Part shown: positions 8,227-14,370 of the stretch, one piece after another
Position numbering within the stretch: position 1 is the first letter of the stretch
How the letters are laid out: each line of letters begins with the position of its first letter
Source of the DNA: JBCKUK01 sp038924905
Lineage (GTDB): Bacteria; Pseudomonadota; Gammaproteobacteria; Burkholderiales; Methylophilaceae
Direction: 5' to 3'
Length of the DNA: 27,872 nt
Assembly: GCA_038924905.1 (NCBI GenBank)
Contig: JBCKUK010000016.1
Coordinates: forward strand, 1-27,872
Notes under the pieces: generated by a model
Databases searched by the model: none
What the model saw: the letters and a program-made list of their open reading frames with translations, nothing else
Told to the model about the DNA's origin: nothing
Program-made: the position numbers and the translations under genes

Positions 8227-8315
8227 CCCTCAACCCAAAAATTGCGTTGCGGCTGCAATTTTTAATCCGCGTGGCGCGCAAAGAATGCAGAGGTAAGCAA
8301 GGGTGTCCCGCGTAG
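8223..8315 (+). pseudogene. truncated HEPN-like partner of the MNT gene
   Basis: The ATG at 8223 overlaps the MNT stop by 4 nt, the usual coupling of an MNT/HEPN pair. Only about 23 codons look native (MTLNPKIALRLQFLIRVARK, then ECR). After that the sequence passes abruptly into an unrelated ATPase remnant in another frame, and the open frame ends at a TAG at 8313-8315. The HEPN assignment rests on gene order and recall of related N-termini, because the RX4-6H active-site region is lost. Confidence 0.5.
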
Positions 8316-8445
8316 CATCAATATCCCTTGCGACACTGCGCTGGTTTATGGATTTTCAGCCGAGTCTGAGCGCATTGGGCTGACGTTAGTGGATGAAGTG
8401 CTGAGGGATAAGGTGGAGTTTGGGGCATTATCAAGTCCGGAATGA
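8302..8445 (+). pseudogene. C-terminal remnant of an ExeA-like AAA ATPase
   Basis: Forty-seven codons and a stop: GVPRSINIPCDTALVYGFSA, then a segment ending DEVLRDKVEFGALSS. G.PR.IN..CD.AL.YG is the characteristic helical-lid end of ExeA/GspA-type ATPases, which are frequent in exosortase/EPS loci (the family that includes the PEP-CTERM locus ATPase). The body with the Walker motifs is missing. Its 5' end abuts the truncated HEPN-like gene, and its 3' end lies just before the WecG-type gene. It is best read as the stump of a gene deleted when the MNT/HEPN pair arrived. Confidence 0.6.
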
Positions 8446-8461
8446 GTGGCAGGGGGTGGGC

Positions 8462-9268
8462 ATGTCCTTAAGTATTGATGGAAAAAGTAGTGAGCAAATT
8501 GAATTTGATAGCCCGTCAGTGGAAACGCGTAGCATATTGGGCTTGGACATAGCGGTTTTGTCTCGTGATGATGCAGTAGGCATGCTGGAGCGTCATATCT
8601 GCGAAGGTACCCCGATGCGATTGGCGTTCGTCAACGCAAACCTTGCAAACATGGCGTATGAGAATGTGCAGCTTCACGGCATGCTGCGCAGTTTTCTGCT
8701 TGTTAACGACGGAGTAGGTCTCAATATTGCGAGCCGAATACTTTACGGCAAACCATTTTCAGACAATCTTAACGGAACCGATTTTACGCCTTACTTTCTC
8801 GACCATTGCCACACTTCGATAAGAGTCTTTCTGCTTGGTGCACGCCAGACAGTGGTGGTTCGTGCAGCCGAGATTTTTTCACGGCGCTGGCCACAGCATA
8901 GTTTGGTTGGCTACCAAGACGGTTATTTTACTGAGGCAGACGAAGGGCGGGTGATTGAGATGATTGCAGCTGCCAAGCCACATCTATTACTTGTTGCGAT
9001 GGGTAATGGTGTACAGGAGCAGTGGGTTGACCGTCTGGTTTCGGGTGGATTGTTGTCAGCTTGGGGAGTCGGGGCATTGTTCGATTTTTTCGCCGGCGAA
9101 GTCAAACGAGCACCGTTGTGGATGCGTCAGGTGAGAATTGAATGGATTTTTCGTTTAATGTTAGAGCCGCGAAGAATGTGGCAACGATACATCCTGGGCA
9201 ACCCAAAATTTCTTGTGCGTGTGTGGCGCCAGCGTGGGGCTGCAAGAAGAGACGCTGGAAACGGTTAG
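8462..9268 (+). CDS. WecG/TagA/CpsF family glycosyltransferase (GT26)
   Basis: 268 residues from ATG 8462. That start has a purine-rich AGGGGGTGG at 8451-8459; the upstream in-frame TTG at 8420 would overlap the ATPase remnant and adds non-conserved sequence. Family blocks are all present: FVNANLANMAYEN, LVNDGVGLNIASRIL, NLNGTDFTPYFLD, VFLLGAR, GYFTE, LLLVAMGNGVQEQW, GVGALFDFFAGEVKRAP and the closing RRMWQRYILGNPKFL. Members transfer N-acetylmannosaminuronic acid, N-acetylmannosamine or glucose onto undecaprenyl-linked sugars at the inner membrane, usually as the second step of repeat-unit synthesis. Donor cannot be told here. The 177 nt after it (9269-9445) hold nothing recognisable. Confidence 0.9.
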   Translation: MSLSIDGKSSEQIEFDSPSVETRSILGLDIAVLSRDDAVGMLERHICEGTPMRLAFVNANLANMAYENVQLHGMLRSFLLVNDGVGLNIASRILYGKPFSDNLNGTDFTPYFLDHCHTSIRVFLLGARQTVVVRAAEIFSRRWPQHSLVGYQDGYFTEADEGRVIEMIAAAKPHLLLVAMGNGVQEQWVDRLVSGGLLSAWGVGALFDFFAGEVKRAPLWMRQVRIEWIFRLMLEPRRMWQRYILGNPKFLVRVWRQRGAARRDAGNG

Positions 9269-9445
9269 TACGATAAGTGATAGTCTTGCTCAATTTAAGC
9301 CTTGGCCATAACGGCAGACAGAGGAGCAAGAGGGCAGAACCGACCTCAAGGTTATCCACGCCAGGATAGGGTTGCTCACGCTGGAGCGGGCCAAAGTTGA
9401 GATACAAAAGTTCAGTCACCGTTTTTAGATTAACAGGGGGATAGG

Positions 9446-10681
9446 GTGAATCAGTTTCGAATCGCGTATTTCGTCAATCAATATCCCAAGGTGAGTCACA
9501 GTTTTATCCGCAGGGAGATTCTTGCTCTGGAGCGTCAGGGCTTCGAGATTCAGCGCATCGCGCTGCGTGGGTGGGATGCTGATCTGGTGGATGCAGAGGA
9601 TGTGCGCGAACGCGAGCAAACTCGCTACGTTTTGCATGCCGGAATGGTTGGCTTGCTGCTGGCCGTGTTGGGAACTGTTGTTACACGACCGGTGCGTTTT
9701 CTTACGGCATTGAAGTTGGCGTTAAAAATGGGCATGCGCGCAGATCGCCCGTGGCCCTTTCACTTGGCCTACCTAGCGGAGGCTTGTCGTATCTTGCCAT
9801 GGCTGAAGGAATTCGGGGCACGTCATGTGCATGCCCATTTCGGCACAAATTCAGCCGAGGTGGTGATGCTGGCACACACCATGGGTGGCCCTTCATACAG
9901 TTTTACCGTACATGGGCCAGATGAGTTCGATAAGCCTGAGTTTCTGTGGCTCAGGGAGAAGGTAAGGCGTTCCGCCTTTGTAGTGGCGATCAGTTCCTTT
10001 GGTCGCAGCCAATTGTACCGATGGGTAGATTATGCCGACTGGCCCAAAGTGCATGTGGTTCATTGCGGCCTGGAACAGGCTTTTCACGATGTACCGGTTG
10101 TGCCAATTCCAGTGGCGCCCCGTGTGGTTTGCGTAGGCAGACTGAGCAAGGCGAAGGGGCAATTGCTGCTGCTGGAAGCTGTGAGCCATCTTGCCCGCAA
10201 AGGAATCAACCTTGAGCTGGTTTTGGCGGGTGATGGAGAAATGCGCACCGAACTTGAGTCGATGATCCTGCATCACAAGTTGCAAGACAAAGTGCGGATT
10301 ACTGGCTGGATCAGCGGAGACCAAGTGAAAGAAGAAATTTTGGCGGCGCGTGCACTGGCGCTGCCCAGCTTTGCGGAGGGGCTGCCGGTAGTGATTATGG
10401 AGGCCATGGCTTTGCGGCGGCCTGTTCTTACCACCTATGTGGCCGGGATACCCGAGCTGGTCCGCCCAGGTAAGGAGGGCTGGCTATTCCCGGCGGGGGA
10501 TGTGGAAGCATTGGTGACCGTGCTGGAGGAGTTGCTGGCTACACCTGTTGAGGTACTGGAAAAAATGGGAAAAGCCGGTCACCGGCGGGTGCTGGAACGA
10601 CATTCCGTTGACGTCGAAGCAGAAAAATTGGCACAGATTTTTCGCGCTGTGCCCCAAGTTTGTTCCGACTATAAGGTATGA
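9446..10681 (+). CDS. GT4 glycosyltransferase (WcaL/EPS type)
   Basis: 411 residues with both GT-B domains. The N-terminal half has FVNQYPKVSHSFIRREI (9-25), HVHAHFGTNSAEV (127-139) and SFTVHGPDEF (152-161), as in colanic-acid-type WcaL enzymes. The C-terminal half has VCVGRLSKAKG (228-238), LAGDGEM and the donor-binding EX7E motif intact at Glu311 and Glu319 (PSFAEGLPVVIMEAM). GTG start at 9446 with AGGGGG (9435-9440) 5 nt upstream. Its stop overlaps the next ATG by 4 nt (ATGA), so the two glycosyltransferases are translationally coupled. A retaining enzyme by family; sugar unknown. Confidence 0.88.
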   Translation: MNQFRIAYFVNQYPKVSHSFIRREILALERQGFEIQRIALRGWDADLVDAEDVREREQTRYVLHAGMVGLLLAVLGTVVTRPVRFLTALKLALKMGMRADRPWPFHLAYLAEACRILPWLKEFGARHVHAHFGTNSAEVVMLAHTMGGPSYSFTVHGPDEFDKPEFLWLREKVRRSAFVVAISSFGRSQLYRWVDYADWPKVHVVHCGLEQAFHDVPVVPIPVAPRVVCVGRLSKAKGQLLLLEAVSHLARKGINLELVLAGDGEMRTELESMILHHKLQDKVRITGWISGDQVKEEILAARALALPSFAEGLPVVIMEAMALRRPVLTTYVAGIPELVRPGKEGWLFPAGDVEALVTVLEELLATPVEVLEKMGKAGHRRVLERHSVDVEAEKLAQIFRAVPQVCSDYKV

Positions 10682-11871
10682 ACCCTATGTTTTTGCTTGA
10701 GTCGGCTTTTCTCTTATTGCTAGCGCTGCTGTCGGTGCCAGTATTGATTTTTGCGATTCAGGTGGCTGTTGCCTTGCCAGCCTATCGAAACAAACCTTTG
10801 CCGACTACCCGTCGGCCATCAATCGCTGTTTTGGTTCCCGCACATAACGAAGCCGACGGTATTGCCGCGACTTTGGTCTCGGTTCGCGAGCAACTGCAGG
10901 ATGGTGACCGATTGTTAGTGGTGGCGGATAACTGCTCTGATGACACAGCAGCGGTAGCTCGTACATCTGGAGCAGAAGTGGTGGAACGCAATGATACGGT
11001 GCGACGAGGCAAGGGGTATGCGCTGGATTTTGGCTTGCGCCACCTGGAGTTGTCACCGCCGGAGGTTGTGATCATTGTAGATGCAGATTGTTTGGTGCGT
11101 GCTGGCGCGCTGGATCGTTTGTCGCGTACGTGCATCGAAACGAGCCATCCCATTCAAGCTCTATATCTTATGCATTCACCTGTTGATGCAGGTATTTCAA
11201 TAAAGGTGGCAGAATTCGCTTGGGTGGTGAAGTGTTTGGCGCGACCTTTGGGATTTAGCCGTTTGGGGCTGCCGTGCCAGTTGATGGGTACGGGTATGGC
11301 ATTCCCTTGGGAGCTGATTCAGCAGGCTGATCTGGCAAGTGGTCATATCGTGGAAGATCTGAAGCTTGGCATGGATCTCGCACGAATTGGCCGAGCGCCA
11401 ATCTTTTGTCCAGAGGCGCTGGTAACCAGCGTGTTTGCGATGAGTACGGAAGGTGCGCAATCCCAACGCACCCGTTGGGAACATGGTCATCTGAGCATGA
11501 TTCTCAAAGAAGCCCCCCGATTGTTGCTTGTAAGTCTGCGTACGGCGAATAAAGGTTTGTTTGCGCTGGTAATCGATATGTGTATACCCCCCCTGGCGTT
11601 ACTTTCCTTGCTGGTAACGAGCTTGTGTTTGTTGGGGTTGGTGGTATGGGGCGTGACGGGTGAGGTTCAACCTTGGGGCTGGGCATTTATTGTTGCAACT
11701 GTTTTAGTTGTGACAGTGCTGTTAGCTTGGGTCAGATTAGGCAGGGAAATATTGTCGTTCACCAGTCTCGCTTATGCCCCGATTTACGCTTTGAGGAAAG
11801 TCCCATTGTATTTAAAATTTTTTGTACGTCGCCAGATCGAGTGGGTGCGTTCCAGGAGAGATGAACATTGA
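10678..11871 (+). CDS. membrane GT2 glycosyltransferase (processive-type motifs)
   Basis: 397 residues. One N-terminal transmembrane helix (about 5-30) precedes a GT2 catalytic domain with VLVPAHNEADGI (51-62), VVADNCSDDT (81-90) and the DAD metal-binding motif at 135-137. It also has HIVEDLKLG (the ED acid motif, 226-227) and QRTRW (Q263-xx-R266-W267), the QxxRW signature of cellulose/hyaluronan synthase-like enzymes. About two to three further transmembrane helices follow (295-350). It may therefore both add and move sugar, although single-addition enzymes with these motifs exist. Overlaps the preceding gene by 4 nt. Ends the plus-strand glycosyltransferase run. Confidence 0.87.
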   Translation: MNPMFLLESAFLLLLALLSVPVLIFAIQVAVALPAYRNKPLPTTRRPSIAVLVPAHNEADGIAATLVSVREQLQDGDRLLVVADNCSDDTAAVARTSGAEVVERNDTVRRGKGYALDFGLRHLELSPPEVVIIVDADCLVRAGALDRLSRTCIETSHPIQALYLMHSPVDAGISIKVAEFAWVVKCLARPLGFSRLGLPCQLMGTGMAFPWELIQQADLASGHIVEDLKLGMDLARIGRAPIFCPEALVTSVFAMSTEGAQSQRTRWEHGHLSMILKEAPRLLLVSLRTANKGLFALVIDMCIPPLALLSLLVTSLCLLGLVVWGVTGEVQPWGWAFIVATVLVVTVLLAWVRLGREILSFTSLAYAPIYALRKVPLYLKFFVRRQIEWVRSRRDEH

Positions 11872-12030
11872 AGATGTTTGCTCTTCCATCTTGGCAGAAG
11901 CACTACTACTTTGCGTCGACATTTTGGATATATTACTGTGCGCATTACATTACCTGACCTAACGGTCATGGCGAATCACCACCCTGAATAATGAAACACA
12001 GTCGCGCCAAGACCGTTTCCCTCTCCCCAG

Positions 12031-12051
12031 CCCTCTCCCAGCGGGAGAGGG
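12031..12051. repeat. perfect GC-rich palindrome (REP/BIME-like)
   Basis: CCCTCTCCC (12031-12039), a 3-nt loop, then GGGAGAGGG (12043-12051): a perfect 9-bp hairpin of the widespread 'CCCTCTCCC..GGGAGAGGG' intergenic type, preceded by a second partial CCCTCTCCCC arm (12019-12028). It could serve as a transcript-end stabiliser or terminator-like structure between the GT2 gene and the hydrolase. The rest of 11872-12101 shows no gene. Confidence 0.6.
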
Positions 12052-12101
12052 GGACAGAGTCTCGCTTCGCGAGTTTCACGTTAACTTGAAGGGATACAAT
12101 C

Positions 12102-13703
12102 ATGTTGAACAACAAGTCGGTTGTATCAAAAATTATTTTCAGGGTGTTTTTCGCACTATTCGCAATTCTCGGCTTCGCCTCGTGCGAAGGGGATACTACC
12201 AGCGTTGCCTTTGCCGGCAATACCGCCAACGCTAATCCCCCTTTGGGTACTAATCTGAATGGTGTCCAGGATTATTCTACTGAGTGGCCGTTTGTAGACG
12301 TATTCAAGATGTCGCGCACCTGGATTTCCCAGCAGGCTGGACTAGGGTGGGGAGCTGGGCCGGCTTTGGATTTGGACGCCGATGGCTGGGTAAAATCTTT
12401 GCAGTCCGGGCAGAGTGCGGATGCCTTGATGTTGTTTAGAGGAATCAAGTCTGGCTCCGTGGGAAAGTATGTAGTCCTTTATGAGGGCGAAGGCACGCTC
12501 TCCTTTACTGGTGCGACCGTAGCCAGCTCTACTCCTGGACGGATTGTCTTTAATTTTAACCCCAACCCACCAGGCAAAGGTCTTATTTTAAAGATTTCCA
12601 CCACAAACTCTTCTAATTACATCCGCAATATCCGCGTAATCCGTCCCGGGTTTGAGGCGACCTACCAGACTCAGCCTTTTCACCCGCTGTTTCTGGATAG
12701 TCTCCGCAAATACAAGGTAATCCGGTTCATGGACTGGCAGAAGACTAACAACTCAACGCTGGCAAACTGGGCTGACCGGACAAGGACAAATAGCCCCACC
12801 CAGACTACTGGTCGTGGTGTAGCCCTGGAATACCAGATTGCTCTGGCGAATCAACTTAATGCTAATGCGTGGTTCAACATACCGCACTTGGCTTCGGACG
12901 ATTTTGTGCGCCAGTACGCGCAGATGGTCAAAGGCAGGCTTAACCCAAACCTCAAAGCCTATATTGAATACTCCAACGAGGTTTGGAACGGCCAGTTTAC
13001 ACAGGCACCCTATGCTCGGCAAGTGGGGCTGGCATTGGATCTGAGCACCAATAATTTGGAGGCACAGCTACGTTATTACTCCCAAAGGTCTGTGCAGGTT
13101 TTTGATATATGGGGGGAGGTTTTTGGATCGGCCCAGCCCCAGCGTTTGGTCCGCGTGTTGGCAACTCAGGCCGCCAATACTTGGACAAGTACAACCGTCC
13201 TGGACTGGAAAGATGCCAAACTGAAGACGGATGCGGTAGCGATCGCCCCCTACTTTTGCGGCAATGCAGGTTCAGGTGATGTGACTGCCACACTGGCTAT
13301 GACGGTGGATCAATTATTAGATTATTGCGCCAATCAGATTATCACCACAACAAAAGGTTGGATGGATGCCCAGCAAGCTGTCATCAGCGCTCGCGGCCTA
13401 CCTATGATTGCTTATGAAGGAGGTCAGCATTTGGTTGGTGTAGGCGGAAATGAGAATAACCTAGCACTTACTGATTTGTTCATAGCTGCTAACCGTCACC
13501 CGCGAATGAAGGACTTATACACAACGTATTTGAATCAATGGAAAACAGCAGGCGGAAAGATGTTCGTCAACTATTCCTCAATTTGTGAACCTAGTAAGTG
13601 GGGTAGTTTTTGTCTGCTTGAATATCAAAATCAGGACACAACCAGAGCACCAAAACATAGGGCCGTGATGGATTTCATTGTTGCCAATCCAACTCCGTGG
13701 TAA
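12102..13703 (+). CDS. exported, probably lipid-anchored clan-A glycoside hydrolase-like protein
   Basis: 533 residues, ATG 12102 with GAAGGGA 6-7 nt upstream. N-terminus: basic residues, a hydrophobic stretch (11-27) and FASC28-EG. This is a near lipobox with atypical Phe at -3, so lipoprotein processing is likely but not certain. Residues ~45-185 form a beta-rich domain. The C-terminal ~340 residues resemble a TIM-barrel hydrolase. AYIEYSNEVWN places Glu293 as the candidate acid/base (the N-E pair of clan GH-A), and PMIAYEGGQH places Glu439 as the candidate nucleophile, 146 residues later. EPS loci often include such an enzyme to trim or release polymer. No exact GH family is assigned. It converges on the minus-strand block. 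Confidence 0.7.
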   Translation: MLNNKSVVSKIIFRVFFALFAILGFASCEGDTTSVAFAGNTANANPPLGTNLNGVQDYSTEWPFVDVFKMSRTWISQQAGLGWGAGPALDLDADGWVKSLQSGQSADALMLFRGIKSGSVGKYVVLYEGEGTLSFTGATVASSTPGRIVFNFNPNPPGKGLILKISTTNSSNYIRNIRVIRPGFEATYQTQPFHPLFLDSLRKYKVIRFMDWQKTNNSTLANWADRTRTNSPTQTTGRGVALEYQIALANQLNANAWFNIPHLASDDFVRQYAQMVKGRLNPNLKAYIEYSNEVWNGQFTQAPYARQVGLALDLSTNNLEAQLRYYSQRSVQVFDIWGEVFGSAQPQRLVRVLATQAANTWTSTTVLDWKDAKLKTDAVAIAPYFCGNAGSGDVTATLAMTVDQLLDYCANQIITTTKGWMDAQQAVISARGLPMIAYEGGQHLVGVGGNENNLALTDLFIAANRHPRMKDLYTTYLNQWKTAGGKMFVNYSSICEPSKWGSFCLLEYQNQDTTRAPKHRAVMDFIVANPTPW

Positions 13704-13897
13704 CCCCTGGCGCGCATTGCTGTAGTTGTCGTGTTGGGCGTCGTCGAAGGTGATGGCGAGCAGGGGTCGTGACGGGATATTACCGCTCAAGTAACGCTCA
13801 TGCTGAATCGCGAGCGCACCACATTCGAAGTATTTAGTGAAGTAAGTCAAAAACTCATCAAGCTCTTCTGGCGTCACGACGAGGCCGGGAAAGGCGG
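13704..13897 (-). pseudogene. N-terminal remnant of a polysaccharide deacetylase
   Basis: Minus-strand reading gives AFPGLVVTPEELDEFLTYF, then KYFECGALAIQHERYLSGNI, then PLLAITFDDAQHDNYSNAR. The ITFDD with a following DNY is NodB motif 1 of family 4 carbohydrate esterases, preceded by the usual 'TPE.L...L.....F' lead. The remaining ~200 residues (His-x-x-x-His and later motifs) are absent, and the frame runs into the 3' end of the hydrolase gene. Its 5' end is fused to a truncated HEPN-like gene. A deacetylase gene is a normal neighbour of epsG-type genes, so this is a stump of the original operon. Confidence 0.6.
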
Positions 13898-14040
13898 TCT
13901 GCTTTGCTCAACCGCTCCATGTCCGCGGCGGCTAGGCTGCGTTGACCCAAATCGTTGAATGCTTCCACCAGGGCCTCTTGATGCGTCCGACAGGCGGTGT
14001 TGGCGTGTTGCAGGGCGAGGATTTCCGGGGCGGTTGTCAC
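13898..14040 (-). pseudogene. truncated HEPN-like gene, partner of the MNT gene at 14037-14335
   Basis: A GTG at 14040 overlaps the stop of the MNT gene by 4 nt (GTGA). About 48 codons look native: MTTAPEILALQHANTACRTH, then HQEALVEAFNDLG and AADMERLSKADR. The sequence then changes into the deacetylase remnant and the original frame stops at 13858. The helical character and the coupling to an MNT gene suggest a HEPN-type toxin half, but the active-site motif is lost. Confidence 0.5.
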
Positions 14041-14335
14041 AGCTTGACTCCGGTTTCATGGGCTACCCGGACGATGGGGCGGGGATCGTCGGGCGCTTCG
14101 ATGACTACGTCGATCTTGCGTTCGCCTAAGTGTCGTTCGAGCAGACCGAGAAAGCGAATTTTTCGGGCCAAGGTCTGGTCGGCGATGGGGTGGGCCGGGT
14201 GTACCAGCAGGTCGATATCTCCACCACGGTTGGCATCGTCCACGCGGGAGCCAAACAGCCAGACTTGGGTTTCTGTCCGAAAACGTCCCTGGCCGCGTGC
14301 CGGATCGTCTCGATCTGCTTTGGGGTCATTCTCAT
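14037..14335 (-). pseudogene. minimal nucleotidyltransferase (MNT) with one frameshift
   Basis: From ATG 14335: MRMTPKQIETIRHAARDVFG, then, after one missing base near 14280, TETQVWLFGSRVDDANRGGD with IDLLVHPAHPIADQTLAR and RKIDVVIEAP. GSR-x(8)-GGDIDLL is the nucleotidyltransferase active-site motif with both metal-binding aspartates. Only a single-base change separates it from an open gene, so a sequencing error or recent mutation is possible. An ATG at 14371 overlapping the epsF-epsG stop would extend it by 12 residues. It belongs to the same family as the plus-strand pseudogene at 7925-8226. Confidence 0.7.
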
Positions 14336-14370
14336 GCTCGGCTTCTCGCTTTTGTCGCTATGTATAAACA

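Noticed and set aside
8420..8461. TTG start at 8420 for the WecG-type gene, adding 14 residues.
   Set aside because: It overlaps the ATPase remnant in another frame and adds non-conserved sequence; ATG 8462 has a strong purine-rich ribosome binding site.
12019..12051. Possible CRISPR or tandem array from repeated CCCTCTCCC blocks.
   Set aside because: Only one palindrome with one extra half-arm; no regular repeat-spacer structure. No CRISPR array seen anywhere in the window.
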